From Hybos culiciformis (lineage: Eukaryota > Arthropoda > Insecta > Diptera > Hybotidae): a stretch of 64,000 bases of DNA. The stretch spans positions 113,445,812-113,509,811 of the forward strand of contig OZ023273.1 in the NCBI GenBank assembly GCA_964007475.1, given 5' to 3'. Position numbers and translations under genes: made by a program. The notes under the pieces are model-generated. The model saw only the letters and a program-made list of their open reading frames with translations, made no database searches and was not told the DNA's origin. Of the stretch, positions 47,001 to 61,074 are shown piece by piece (within the stretch, counting starts at the first letter, position 1; every line of letters starts with the position of its first letter).

Positions 47001-50000
47001 GTGAGCAAAAAAAAAAAAAAATTAAGTAAATCAACACTATTTATTCAACACATTTTATCTTTTGTACGGAAAAAAAACAATTTTTTTAATTTCTTATAAA
47101 CGTTGTGTTAATTTTTGAATTCTCTTCACATTCAATGGAATAAACGTGATTTTCATTTTTAATTATTATATCCTTTATATATATTTTTTCCTAATTTTTG
47201 AAAAAAATTTAATAAATTCAACGAATATAAAACTTTGAATTAAAAACCAAAAAAAAAATAAAATAATTCAACTATAAATTATGTTAATCCTTTAATTTTT
47301 GCTTTCTTTATCAGCTATCTTAAATTTTTTTAAATTAGATAAAAATTTTAGATAAGATCTAAATTTAACAAGAAAACTCTATTCTAAATTTTATTTTCAT
47401 TTTAAAATCTAATGCTATAGTATTAATTTTGTAATTAGTAAGAAATTTTTCACGAAGAATTTTACCATTACGAATAATAAAAATATATGCTCTATGAAGT
47501 CAATAAGCTGTTCAGACTATAGATCAATGTAATAGTTTTAGAATATAATTCTCCCTTAAAATAAAAAATTGTGTTTCTTTAAAACAATTAAAACAATCTT
47601 CAATCTTTATAAAATTAAAAAAAAAAAAATTATATATATAATATATGTATATCGTGAGTATAAAAATCAAACCAAAATATCTTAAAAAATAAATTTTAAT
47701 TTGCTTTTTTCATGATCAGGATTGGTCCAAATAATATTTAATATTATTCTGCAGGTGTCATTGTCATTATCATTAAATTAAAAATATTAAATATAAGATT
47801 TTTTTTTTAAATGTGTTTTCTTTGTTTACAAGTTTTTCAAAAGAATGAATTATGTGTAAATTTATTCAAGTTTTGTTGAGCTTTTTTCAGACATGGTGCC
47901 ATGGTGCTTTTGATAATTTGATGACTGCAGTCAAGTAGTAATAAGTCAAACAAAATCTATGATTAAGATTTTATAAAACAAAAACGAATTTTTCTAATTG
48001 TTTGTGAACTGTGAAGTGCCAAAAACATTACACGAACAGTCTATAGAAATGATTTTATTAATTTTTTTTTTTTGATTCTCAATTTTTAATGATTTTAATT
48101 AATTAAAATAATTGATTTTTTTTTTTTAAATTTGATGACATTATTAAGAAATTAAATAAATAATTAAAAAATTTTATGATTTTCTTATTATTATTTTATT
48201 ATATTAGAATAATTTTTTTCTTTATTGTAAAATAATTGAAGATTTTTATTACATTTTTTTTAATTTTAAATTTATATTTAATATTTTTATTCTGTATATT
48301 TTATTTCTTATAATTTTCAATATATTAATTATAATATTTCTTTCAAATATACATAATAATACCGCGATATCTCTGTTATTAGAGCGGGAAAAATAACTTA
48401 GGTCTGTTTAACTATATCTTCAACGGATGTAAAGATGAATTTATTATTTTAATGGATTCTTAGCATATGTCATTCATATTCGATTAATGAAAGTCTGATA
48501 ATTTCTAAAATAAAATACATAATAATAAAAAAAACTACCCAGGTCTGAACATTTATTCTGTTGAATGTGAGTTTTAATTTTCACTGGCGCTTTTATTTAA
48601 AATGTAAAAATAATTTTAAATGATATAATATAACTTTAATCCTTTCATAAAATAAAATTACCTTTTAACGTTGTTTGCTAACGACACGAAGTTGCTATCA
48701 ATTATATAACTAAACTGATAGTGTCACATTAAAAAAATTAAAGCATAATAATGAATCTGTTTTTTTTAAATTGTTTTCTTTTATATATCTAACTAATAAA
48801 AAAAACCAAAAAATATAGGACATAATATTTTAATTTTGTTTTTGTTAATTGTTTTATTTTAATATCATCAAAATAGGAAATTAAAATATTTAACGCTTTC
48901 ATCACAAGTTAAAATATATATACTTGAACAAAATGAAAGCATTAAACAGAGTCTAATGAATGAAATTAATATTAAGATATTAAGGAAACATTTTATTTTT
49001 TTTTTTTATAACCTTCATTACGGGATAGAATAAAAAATATATATATTAAAAAAATTTTGTGTAGGAAATTATATCAAATTTTCGCAAAGGCTCATAAATA
49101 TAGAATGACAAATATTTGATAATCTTCAACTATGTTAGAGGTCTAAAAATATTTATTAAAAATGTTTAACATAATTTACTTGGAGAACAAGAGCTTTCAT
49201 TTGAATCCCTAAGTCTTATTTTATTGTTATTAAACTGATATAGCTGCAGTAGTTATAATTTCCGTATTTCCTTAGCTATTTTTATAGCAATATTAGACAG
49301 AAATAGCAGAAACTTATTTGATATGGAAAATACCGTGGTTCAGGCTAAAAAATTTACAAATATTAATACACACGAATAGAATTCATTGAGTATAAATTTT
49401 AAAAGTTCAAATATTAAAGTAAACTTTTTAAATGTTAAAAAATTAAAGTATTGAAAATTGTTTATTTCAATAAAAAAAATTTAACTTTTTTGGAAGATTT
49501 TCAATTTCATAAAATTAACATTAAAAATCTTTTTTTTTTCCTCTCTTACAAAATAATGAAATTCTAAATGATTTTTGACTTGAAACCCCTAACAAAATTC
49601 TCGCTAAGTTTTTATCCCTTTTATGTATCCGCCCAATATTAAAAGAAAAAGTTATTTTTATCATTGGAAAAAAATTTTAAGAAATGTACCGTGAACGTGA
49701 ATATTATGAAAATACGCTATGCTCGTTTAATTCGATTTTGTTATAAACCACATTTGTAGAAACACTAAATTCTTTGAATTTAGAATTCCGATTCAATAAA
49801 AAAAAGTAATGTAAAAGTAATCAATTCGTATTAAGCGTGATTTTCCACCGATTATTTTATATACTTAATACATAGGTACATATACTGATAAAAATAAATT
49901 CAAATTTATTTATTTATTTATTTTAATAATCGGACAGACATAATATTCAGAATAAAAATATAATATTGAAATTAGAAATAACTATATATTAATATAACAA

Positions 50001-51780
50001 ATGAAATAAATATAAACAAACAATTAGTATATAGTCATTGCAAAAACAAATCATTCACATGATATGTAGATCCCATTATTCCCATAATTATACTCTGCCT
50101 ACATACAATAATTTATTCTTTATTTTATTTACACGTATATTACTGCTATTGCATATCATACAATACACATATTAATGGTAATCTCACGTGAGATGATAAC
50201 ATCAAAATTTTTTGTGTAAACTAAATTTTTTTCAAAATTTCCGTATTTGTTTTGTAATTCAATTTTCAGAATATATTCCTTGTGTCTTTTATATTTGAAA
50301 CTGATTGTTCATTATTACACCCCCATGACATATAAGACTTCAAAATAAAATAAAAAAAAAAAAAATTAAAGAGAAAAATAGAAAAATATAAATATACAGC
50401 AAATATTCTTCAAAGGAGTGATGAACATAAAAATAAAAATAAATTTCTGGGTAATTGGGTTTAATGTTTTGATGTCTACCACTCTACCTCATTGGTAGTG
50501 ATGGTACAAAATATTATATGTGCTTTATTTTTTAAAATTTAACATCAGTATATTTTGTTTTTATACGTCTTACTACAAAGTATAGTAAAGTATACACATT
50601 TATGCTTTAAACCTGAATAAGATTTTATTAGTAAAACTGTTTGGAAATATATAATCAAAATAAACTAAATAATATAATAATGAAATTCAAAAAATAAATA
50701 AATATAAAATTATATACATTTATGCCATATAGATGTTTATATGTGAATCATATAATAGGAAATATCATTTTCCTTTCAAGTGGAATATTATTCATAAAAA
50801 AATAGAAAGGAAGGAAGTTCTTTTATACAAGGAAATACATATACATATATGTATATAAATATGGATGTAAATATTTTCATAGGAAAATAAAAACTAAGTC
50901 GTATTATTCAACATTAAATCCCTTAATTATTTAATTCCAAAAAAAAAAAAAAACTATTTCTTTGACCTTGGTTTATCGAAAAAGATAAGAATTTGGTTTT
51001 AGAAAGCAGAAATTGGGAAATTAGTTTCACCAAGCTAAGTCGAGCTGAAAAACAAAGTTGCGTTTCCTACTGGGTTCAAATTAACTTCCGACCTTGTATC
51101 ATCTTTCCGGTAAAAAAAAAAAAAATCTGTAGAATGATTTTATGCTAAGGTATTTTTAAGATATTTTAAGCTCATTTTAAGATATTTTTCATAATTTTTT
51201 TTTGTTAACTTTAATGTTCTAAATTTCAAACATAAAATTCAAATTATCAGATAATAAAAAAAAAGAAAATATATATTTTTTTAGCTGACATTGAAAACAC
51301 GTAATGTCTGAATTCTAATGAAATCTAACTTTATATATACTTTTAATATTTTGTATTGTTATTATATTATAAGTTAAAATTTATCATGTGGGACAACTTG
51401 AAATTAAATCCCAAAGAAAAAATTAGTTTTTACATGTACTTCAATTTATTTTAATGATATTCATTTGTCACGAATTTTATACATATTTTTCCTATAGTAG
51501 TTATAAATATTATATATATACTGTTTGTTAAACAAAAAATTAAAACATTTTTTGCTAAAAATTTATTTCGAATTATTATTAAAAGTAAAAGAAAAAAATA
51601 TTATAATTTGGATAAATTATTATAGATTCGAAATATATCTATAATAATTATAATTACATTTTTATCGCATTTTTGAATAATTTTTATGTGTTGAAATCAT
51701 TAAAATGAATCTATCATTTAATTTAATGATATATAATATATAGTATCTTTGATATATAGTATCTTTGAAAACTAACTTCT
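41076..51780. other. long AT-rich non-coding stretch
   Basis: Over ten kilobases of simple AT-rich DNA. One less AT-biased island at about 42700-42970 and a smaller one at about 50980-51115 do not encode anything I recognise. No RNA gene, element end or credible exon seen. Confidence 0.55.
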
Positions 51781-51784
51781 ATAT

Positions 51785-52010
51785 TATTCTTCTTTTTCTT
51801 CAATAGCGCTACAGACCATTTCGGGCATGGGCCTCCTCAATGAGGTTTCGTAACGTTTTGTTTTCTCATATTGAGCGGGAGAGCCTTGTCAGGACTTTGT
51901 TCATGTAGAAGGACCTCAGCACTTGCATTTTTAGCTAGTTCAACTAATGATTATTAAAAGAACCTGTGCCCAGTGGCCACCACGAAGAGGTAGACCAAGT
52001 ATTTCGTAAG
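51785..52010 (-). mobile_element. possible decayed LINE 3' end
   Basis: On the minus strand the patch reads CTCATTGAGGAGGCCCATGC, then GAAATGGTCTGTAGCGCTA, then TTGAAGAAAAAGAAGAAT. A TGTAGCGC word followed by an AAG-rich tail resembles the 3' ends of some insect LINEs, where the last RT codons are followed by such a tail. The block is short, has no intact frame, and is much less AT-biased than its surroundings. Assignment rests on resemblance only. Confidence 0.35.
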
Positions 52011-53093
52011 GAATGAAACAGTTTTTTTTGAAGATTTTATACGATAGAGATGTCCTTTTTTTAGGTTTCTCAAATTCTCAGAAGTAATTAATTAAATTTG
52101 TTTTAATTCAACATTGAAATACTTTTGTTTTTTTTTTTTTTATAAAAATCTCTGATATTTTATTATTTTTATTGCTTTGATGTTTAGAATTTTAATTTTA
52201 TTAGATCTACGGGTATAGCCTAATAATTTTATTTATTAAATTAAGATTTGTTTTAATTATAAGCTGATTATTACATAGAAATGAAGTCAATTAATGTGCG
52301 AAAAAATTGGCTATAGGTAAAATTATATAGAAATAAAAATTCGCAATTTGTTTATTAACTATTTTTGGGTTGGGATGATAATAATGAATCACTTTTAGTC
52401 ATTTGGTTCTGTAATTTGAGGTACTTTAAAGAATTGTTTTACAGCCAATGACATTATTTCAGAGAAAACTAAATTCATAGATAGTAAAGTTCTTAGTTTT
52501 AAAATAAGCCACAATGATGGATATTCTTAGTCGACTTCAAAATTTTTATATGTGTATATACACATCTTGCAGCAGGCCTCAGAACTTAAAGAACTAAAAA
52601 ATAAATAAAAAAAGAAAATAGCTGATTTTCATTGGAATTTTTTTTTCAGTGTTATAGTTTTTATACTATAAAAAAATAAAATATTTTTTCGAGCCAATAA
52701 AAATGTTCAGTATATAAAATTTTTTGTTTTTCACTTAACAATGTATGTAGATGGTAGGAGCATAACCTTATTAAAAATAAATTTAATTTTTCCTCCCATC
52801 TGTCTAATAAAAATGTTCACAAATGCAATTTATCCAAAACCAACAGAGCAATATAATTTTTTTTCTCCATTTTATTATTGTTATTAAAAATAATTATCTT
52901 TTTTAAATAAAGTATTTTTTATTTTTTTAATAAAAATATCTAGATCAGAAATAAAGAATATCGTTCAGGAAAATAATTGCAACCTTAAGGTATATAATTT
53001 TAGTGAAAAAAAAAAAAAAACTCGGTATAGAATAAAATATTCAAGTTTTATTATAATTTAAAATATGTTATTTTTTTCTTCTTGCAGATCGAA
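52011..53093. other. AT-rich non-coding stretch
   Basis: No gene or recognisable element between the possible LINE remnant and the next copy of the dispersed repeat family. Confidence 0.55.
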
Positions 53094-53598
53094 ATCTGCA
53101 CTGAAAGAACATATAGCTGCGGCAGCTATATTTTCTGTATATTATTTCGAAATTTGCTATTTTATCATAGGAAGGAAAAATAGCTAATTGATTTACTTTT
53201 TAATATATCTGTACTCATATCATTATAGCAATATTTGCCATTAAAAATCTCAGAAACGCACGTATTATAAAAAAAAAATATTTTTTGTTATTTATTTTTC
53301 GCTAGAAGAAACAATAAAAATTATAAATTTCGAGTAGCGAATTTTGCTACAATTGACTTGCTATATATTTTTGGACGAGTTATTATAATAATAATAATAA
53401 TTCTTTTTATTTCGATATTATATTTACAATTGTTTTACACTTTTTTGTTTTTGAGTTCTAGACTTAGAATATCTTTACTACTAAGAAATTTTTATTTTTA
53501 TTAATTGATAATATATTTATCACGGTAAAAAATCCATCTCTCATTTTGAATCACATTATGTGCACATATGCATCCAAAAACAATTATGTAAAATATAG

Positions 53599-53803
53599 CA
53601 AGTTTTTTTCAAAATAATAAAAACAAAATGTAATAGTTGTAATTTTATGTGTTGTTTTGAAAAATAATTTTGAAAAATATCGTAAGTATTTTTTCAAAAT
53701 AAGAAAAACAAAATGTAATAGTTGTAATTTTATGTGTTGTTTTGAAAAATAATTTTGAAAAATATCGTAAGTATTTATCAAAATAATAAAAACAAAATGT
53801 AAT
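53599..53803. repeat. tandem repeat, 84-85-bp period, about 2.4 copies
   Basis: CAAAATAATAAAAACAAAAT starts at 53610, a near-identical unit at 53695 (AATAAG for AATAAT) and a third, partial one at 53779. Each full unit also holds GTAATAGTTGTAATTTTATG and AATATCGTAAGTA. The high similarity suggests recent duplication. The minus-strand frame that crosses it is a by-product of the repeat. Confidence 0.85.
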
Positions 53804-54093
53804 AGATATATAGTCATAATTATGCTACGGAAAGAATTTTGGAGCAAAAACCTTACAAATTCATCAGCAAAAACACCTCAAATACAAAAAATAAAAATTT
53901 ACTACTTTTTTTTTTGTTTTTTGCTTTTTTTTTGTTTTTTTTATTTTTACTTTTTTTTTATTTAATTTTTTTTATTTATTTATTTTTTTTGTTTTATTCA
54001 TTTTTTTTTTTTTCCCATTAATTTTATTTATTTTTTTTTATTTAGTTTATTATTCTTCTTTTTTTATTGGTATTTTTAATATTTTTTTTTTAT

Positions 54094-54160
54094 GCCCGGT
54101 TGGAGCTTCGAACCACTGTCCTTAACATTGCAATCCATCAACTCTGCCACTGAGATCTAT
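54094..54160 (-). ncRNA. tRNA-derived SINE head or tRNA pseudogene
   Basis: On the minus strand TGGCAGAGTTG (54149-54139) fits an RNA polymerase III A box and GGTTCGAAGCTC (54114-54103) fits a B box, at a tRNA-like distance. CTC/GAG around the A box could form a D stem, but the T stem and acceptor stem do not pair, so this is not a working tRNA. Downstream in the same direction follows a long A-rich tract (about 54093-53895), as in tRNA-derived SINEs. Parent tRNA not assigned. Confidence 0.6.
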
Positions 54161-54589
54161 ACCAGTAAATTTACAAGACTGTACAAAACAGAAAATATAA
54201 GTTCCATATCTATTGAAAATTTTTGTTTCTTGTATTAACGATTAAATTATTCAATAAGAAAAACATTTTTTTTCAATTTGATCAAATATTATTTTAAATG
54301 TGCAAACAAAAAAAATAAAATTTCAAAAGTGAAATCAAAACAATAAATGAAAAAAAAAAAAAAAATTTAAATTAAAAAGTTATTTGCGCTACTGAAATTT
54401 AAAATACCAAAAATGTTAAAAAAAATTAGTCAAATAAAATTGAAAAAAATTTAATTATTTTTTTTTGTATTATTTTTTTTTTTTGCAAATTTGAAAGAAA
54501 CCTAATATATTTGATAAATGTGTTTGTGTATTTAAAATAATTTTTTTTAAAATGGCTGTTCAAAAGTAATTTTTTTCAATTATCAGTCA

Positions 54590-54621
54590 AAAGTACACTG
54601 AGATTTTTAACCGTGTACTTT
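54590..54621. repeat. short hairpin
   Basis: AAAGTACAC (54590-54598) and GTGTACTTT (54613-54621) form a perfect 9-bp stem with a 14-base loop, inside the 1.3-kb insertion. Role unknown. Confidence 0.6.
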
Positions 54622-54905
54622 GAAACAAATTTATATTTTTTAGGTGAAAGTTAAAAAAACCTAATAAGAAACTTAATAACTAAACTCATTCAGACGAGTT
54701 ATTATGTATTTAATAATAAATGCAAGATTTTGAGCACATACTATCAGTTTTATATTACAGTTTTAGTTATAACTTTATAGCTGGTTCTTAAAGCTAATTT
54801 TCCAATGAGTTTTTTTTTCAGTGTTGAATTTATTAAATATTAATAATAACTCGTCGAAAAATTTACAACACAAATGAATTGTTGCTAATGTTGCCAAATT
54901 CAAAA

Positions 54906-55221
54906 AAATTATCAAGCGAGAAATAAATATCCAAAAACATATTGAACAAAACTGAGAAATTGTTGAAACTTTTCAGTTAAAAGAAATCTTTTATCTTTTT
55001 AAAGGACTCTGTAAAATTGAATAGGACATAAATTTTCTTATGTTTAATTTTGTAAAAAAAACTTTTTCTCATAACATTATTCTAAACAAAAAAGAAAAAA
55101 CACAAAAATATTTTCTTTTAATTTTTATTATCTTTTCGTGAAGTTGTTGTTGTTGAATTCTGATTTCATAATAATATTATTTTTATTTTTGACCTTCAAA
55201 ATTAAGTAGCCAAGATAATAC

Positions 55222-55253
<32 letters not shown>

Positions 55254-58200
55254 AATAATAATAATAATAATAATTACACTTAAAAAGTTTTATAATTAAG
55301 CTGTCTTTGAAATTTAAGTGAATAGAGATTTACTCATCAAAGAAATAATATTGTCTATAACTTTTGTAAATAAAAAAAAGATTCGTCTCCTCATTGTTTC
55401 ATACTGATAAATTTGTTCTGATAATAACTATAATTGTTAGCACACGACACGAAAATTAAATTATTTTAGTTGGGAAAAGAAAACATTATTTTCTTTTTTT
55501 TTTAAATGGAAAAGCTTCCGTCTATCTATATACAGTACTAACGTTTGATAAAATTTAGTTGGAAATTCTGATGGAACTTAAATCAATTGTGGAAGAATGT
55601 AGGGATTAATCTTTCCGGAATCTTATTGGAAAATAAAATTTCCTTTTTTTTTTTTTTAAATTTATGACAAATCAGCTCGAATAAGTCAAAGTCTAAATTC
55701 ACTCTTAAATAACTCATAGTACGTAAATATTTTAGTTTAATGTTTTTAGCCGTTCATTAGTCTTAGAAATCTTTCTTCATTTTTATTTAATTTTCTCTTA
55801 TCGATTAAAATTCAATAAAATAGCTGTATCTTATATTGGATACGGCAACTATGTTTCTATATAAGTAAAGCTAAATGATAAGATTAAAATACAAAAAAAA
55901 AAAAAATAATAAAAATAACTTTAAATTTAAAAAAAGGTGATAGGTACAAAGAATAAAAATGAACTTATTAAAATTCAAAAATATATTTTATTATTTCTTC
56001 AACTTTTTTAATATATATATAATACACTTGAAAGTATCGGGATTATGTAAATATTTTCTTTAACCGTAAAGGAAACTTTTTTTTTTTATGTTTGTTAATG
56101 CAACAAAAAATCTTTTAACCTAAGAGTGCATACAAAAAGTAAGTAAATTTATTTAGAAATATTTTCGTATCAAACTAAACTTTACAAAAACTTTTTACTT
56201 TTTACTTTTAACTTTTTAAATATCTGTATATAATATGGAAAATATAAATTTCTCTTGACAGATCATAAAATTTAAAGCTATAGCAAAATTTTATTAAACT
56301 TTAATCTGGAAAAAAAAAATACATAAAATTATATTTCGTTTCAAATTGAAGTTTATGTTGTTTGTTTTTTAAAAGAAAAACTAAAGTCGTTAAGAACCGT
56401 TGGAACCATAATTTCTATAAAATTGGAGATTGAATAACCTTTATTTATTGGGTAAAATAAATGAATCCTTTTTCGATCTAGTGTGCTGTAGTTGTAAAAA
56501 TTGTACTTAGTAGGTTCCAACAATCTAATGTCTATCACATTTCCAGGGTGTTTTTTTTTTTCAATAAAAATAAATGCCACAAATTGATTAAATATAATAA
56601 AAATTAAAAAATTATGTAGCTAACCAACTTTTGCAAAAAATCCATATATTAGCAATCATATTTCAACACAGCTATCAATGTCCACGTGAACAATTAAAAT
56701 AAACGATATCTAACATATACATACTATATATATGTTCTAACCCTTAACCAAAAACAGTTGAATCACTCAGCTTCATGTATTGTATGAATAGCTACTACTG
56801 CCATGATGTTTTGATAATGTTATTGATATTTTCTTTATTTCTAAGGCACTACGATATAAAATACACAAAAAATCTGAGTATCAGTTTTCTTAGTAAATAT
56901 ATGTATATAAGAGCTTTTGTTTTTATACAAAATTATACATTTTATGTAATCCTAGTGATTTTGAAAATAATACATAAAAAAAAAGAAATACTTCTTTTAT
57001 TAACGAATATATATATAGATATAACTAAGTACTTTTCTTTTTACCCGTATGAATTTAAACGAAATCTGAATATGTACGTCGTACATAGTTGTGAATAGTT
57101 AATTGCAAAAAAGATTTTTCTATTAATTTTTTTTTTCAATACGATATTGAACTCTGATATATATTTAGATAAAATTATAATTTGAAGTAAATTGTTGTTA
57201 AAGCAATATGATGTTCAATTAGCTTTAAAAATCGGCTTATGTATGTGTATTAATTTTTATCTCAATATTGGTTGATGGATTATAATCCTAATATTCGGGA
57301 TCTAATGCTGATCCTTTAGCTGAAATGAAATTTAGTGAAAAAAAATGGTCCGAAAATGATTAGTAGTTCATTTATTGCAAGTCTTTAAGTGTGAGATGAG
57401 CAAATGTGGACAAACATACAGTAGGATATACAGACAAACATATAGTCCTTTTTTTCTAAAACTGCTACTGCGATTAATTTCAAACATTTTATCGTATGGT
57501 TTTAGGTCAAACAATATGAAAAGGATTTATTCCTCATATTATTATCGAATAACATTTTAGCAATATTATCAACTATACAACTATGTCTACACATAACTTT
57601 TAGAATTTTATACAAAATGTTAGAAATAAATATTTTGTTCTGATTTTGGAGCGATTTAAAAAAAAATACCTAGTACTCATTTAAGTGCCCTTTGGCTTCC
57701 TTTATAGCATAAATATTTTTTTAATTAATAAAAATAAAAGAAATATTTGCCAATACATATATAAAGGTTTTCTAAAACATGTTAAAACAAAAAAAAGAAT
57801 AATTTCTATTCTGCATAACATCTACTATGGTTAGTGATATAAAAAAATTTTCTGGGAAAAAGTTTACCACCTGAGGACAAAAATAATAATAAAGTTAAGT
57901 GACTTAAGTGGAATTAAATAGCCTAAGCACCCTTATATTTTTGTTTTTTTGTTTTTTTTTTTTTTTCGAAACCTAAAACCAGAGAAAATAACTTTTTATA
58001 ACTAAAAACTTTTACTTTCTTGTTATATTTTTATTATTATTATATTATTTTTATTTATTTTTTTTTCTGTTATTTTTTCGAATTTTATTTTTTTTTTTGT
58101 ACAAAAGCGCAGATAATCTTTTATGGATTAGTTTTGTTTTCTTTTTTTTTTTTTTTGTTTTGCTATTTGTTCAAAGAAGAAAATATTTTGGTACATATAT

Positions 58201-60760
58201 TTATTTGGGAAAATTGGTGTTAACACTATGAACAAAAAAAAAAGAAAAAAAAGAAGCATTGTATTGATCCACAGTATACTCTAGAGAGAGAGAGAGAGCA
58301 GAAAACATTAACATGAACTAAAATCGAATTTAATAATGGGATAACGCAAAAAAAATAATAAGAAAAAAAAAAAAAAAAACAACAGAAAAGAATTCTGCAC
58401 AAAAATTTATAGAAAATTTCTTAAATATTTTTTTTTTAATTTTTGTTTTTGTTGGTAAACAAATACACCGCACTTATATAATTTTTCCTTAGAGTTATAC
58501 CATTGATTAAGAATATTTTTTATAAGATAACTTATTTTCATAAAAATTTGCCGCATATAAATATTCAGCCGTCAAATAATTAGAGTTTTAAATTCTTTGA
58601 AGTTGATTTTTTTGCATTCAGATAAATTCCTTAAAAAATCACTGTGCAACAAGAGGTGGGCTCATCGCCTTCAAATAAAAATACAAAAAAAAAAAAAATT
58701 GTATGAAAATTTCAATGGTTGTTGTATTCTAAAGTAAAAAAAAAAACAAATCGATATTTTTGATTATTAAGAGGCCTATATATTTTGAAAAATTTACCTT
58801 TATCAAAATTATTATGTTGTTGCCATAAAATAGTTTTGAATTCAATTTATGTTATAAATATAAATTATAAATATGTATAAAAGAATATGTATATTTTTTT
58901 TTTGACTTATGTGTAGAAATCGCGTTATTTCATGAATTTATAAAGGAAAAGTTTATTTAGCAAAAATATTATAATATAAATATAAGGTGATATATATGTA
59001 GTTATTATAAATTTTCATTTAAATTTTCAGTTTTACCAGTAATATTTTTTGTAAGTATAGGTTATGTTAAGGATAGTAAAGTACGAAAATATCAACCAAA
59101 ATGTATGTTTAAATCGAATCCGTCGTCTTTGATATGTCTCATCAAGGTTATAAACAACCTTGAGGAACTCAAAGTTTTAACAATTATAAGAAAAATATAT
59201 ATAGTTGTAAAATAAAATAAATTTAATGTTTAAAAGTGCTTATATTATACCATAACTTGAAAATATGTGTAAAATTTTGATCCTTCGACACTATATTTTG
59301 ATCCTTCGACCCTATAAATTTAATGAATATTTTGTCGATAGCTGTTTCTAGCTTAATTCCATAATATTTCGTTATCCCCGAAAAAAAAATAAAAAATTAT
59401 TAATATTCTTTGTTTCATTTTTGATTGATTGACATACACACTTTTTTTTAACCAAAAAAAAACATAATAATAATAAGAAATCTACGGTAATTAATGTTTA
59501 TTCAAATATCCTTGAATTGAATGAAAATCTATGTATAGGTAGGAATGTAAGAACATAAATCGACAATATAAAAAGAAAAAAAAAATCAATTTAAAATTAT
59601 TCTTGCCACAAATTCAATAATCGCATCCGTTCAACAACAACAACAAACGAGTAAAGAAAAAGTGAAATTGTTATTATTTTCGTTATTATTGAAAGCTTAT
59701 TGTTCATCCAATTTTACGCTATTTGTGTATATATACATTATTATATACATATAAAAATATCAATATTTATAAATTTTTTTTTTCTTCCTCTTATTTTCAT
59801 AATCAAGGAACAAAAAGGTTCAAATAAATTAAGACCTTTTTTTTGTTTTTTTGATTTATTTAATATACGACACAGAATTATTGAAATAATTATAATTTAA
59901 TCCAATTGCAAAGAAGTATCTGTAATACAAAGATAATCTTCTATTTTCTCATTGAAATAATCAATAATTATTGTGAGAATTGTAAAGGAATATTGGTCTA
60001 TTAAAATACGAAGAGTTTTGGAGAAATTAATGACGATAATGTTAATCAATAACTGACATTATCAGAAACAGATATTATTATTTCGATTAGTACCTACCTA
60101 GATATTCTTTTGAAGAATTAAATTCTTGAAAATTCAAACAAAATACATATTCCCATTTTGACAAAAAATTCCATAAACTTTATTTATAAAATATTTTCAT
60201 TAAATTAAGAAATACAAGCTCAGTTGAACTTATCCAGAAAGTAGCACAAATAAATAAGTTCAATATATTTGAAATTAACACTATAAATGCATTGTGATTG
60301 TGAGCCATATGAAGTTCTCTGAAGAACTTTCAAGAACTATTTCATAACTATAAAATGTACAAACCTCCTTCTGCATCAGAAATTGAAACCCAATAAACAC
60401 GTTATTATTAAAATATAATTTATCACTTCTAAAAATTTAAGAAATAGGCAAAAGTTAGACAGTTGTTATTTCTTTGAAACAAGAAACATTCCCTAAGATC
60501 TTATTATATCAAATTATTATCATAGTTTACAAAAAAGGATTAAAATTATAATTATTTTGCATAACATCAGATGTTTTAGAAAATTTTAAGAAAATTTACT
60601 TTCATAAATTGTTTTTTGTTTTTTTTTTTTCTTTATAATGGTTTTCCCTAATCAGTTTATGAAAGGATAAACATTAAAGAAAATTAAAAAAAAAATGTGC
60701 AAGTGTGGTAACATCAATATTAAATCAATGTGAAAAATGTTAAACTTTAGAATTCTGAAT
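54906..60760. other. AT-rich non-coding stretch with microsatellites
   Basis: An interrupted (AAT)n microsatellite at about 55215-55275 and a short (GA)n at about 58284-58299. A GATCCTTCGAC word is duplicated near 59280-59310. Open frames (for example at 56775 and 58020) are Phe/Tyr/Ile-rich and look random. No supported gene. Confidence 0.6.
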
Positions 60761-61074
60761 TCTAGATTGAAAAAACAAATAGCTGCCTCTTAGAAAAGTC
60801 AACTATAAGGACCAGCTATAAAGTTATAACTAATACTGCGATATTTTCTGATAGTACGTACTCAAAATCTTGCTTTTATTATTAAATACATCACAACTCG
60901 TCCAAAAATATAAAAAAAATGAATTATAGCAAAATTTGCTATTCGAAGTTTATAATTTACTAGCTGTACCCGCACACAAGTTGTTGTGGAACACACGTTT
61001 TAAGTGAAATTTTTGTTGTCAGATTGACGAACAATTATAGGAGCTAGTTATTTTATAAATTTGGGCTAGGGTGC

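Larger units (their letters stand above)
53387..54692 (-). mobile_element. 1.3-kb insertion with 13-bp flanking duplication and SINE-like head
   Basis: Flanked by the exact 13-bp direct repeat GACGAGTTATTAT (53374-53386 and 54693-54705), which lies in the middle of a dispersed repeat copy, as expected for a target-site duplication of retrotransposon length. It contains, from left to right, an AAT-rich edge, a tandem repeat of 84-85 bp, a long A/T-homopolymer zone and a tRNA-like head on the minus strand. No reverse transcriptase. It may be one SINE-derived or composite insertion, or a nest of several. Confidence 0.45.
53094..54823. repeat. dispersed inverted-repeat family, copy 2, split by an insertion
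   Basis: The left part begins CACTGAAAGAACATATAGCT at 53094 and runs to GACGAGTTATTAT (53374-53386). The family sequence resumes at the second GACGAGTTATTAT (54693-54705) with TAATAATAAATGCAAGATTT and ends TTTTTTTCAGTG at 54823. The two pieces join into the order expected from copies 1 and 3, so the 1,306 bp in between is a later insertion. No coding capacity. Another arm-like piece follows at about 54840-54900. Confidence 0.6.

Noticed and set aside
53584..54021. Minus-strand 87-codon and plus-strand 60-codon frames
   Set aside because: The first is the translation of the 84-85-bp tandem repeat, the second of poly-T tracts.
54094..54160. Functional tRNA gene on the minus strand
   Set aside because: A- and B-box sequences are present, but the T stem and acceptor stem do not pair and a long A-rich tail follows, so a SINE head or pseudogene fits better.
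56775..57098. Plus-strand 107-codon frame
   Set aside because: Rich in Tyr/Ile/Phe as expected from AT-rich DNA. Hydrophobic segments appear by composition alone, with no supporting signal or conserved motif.
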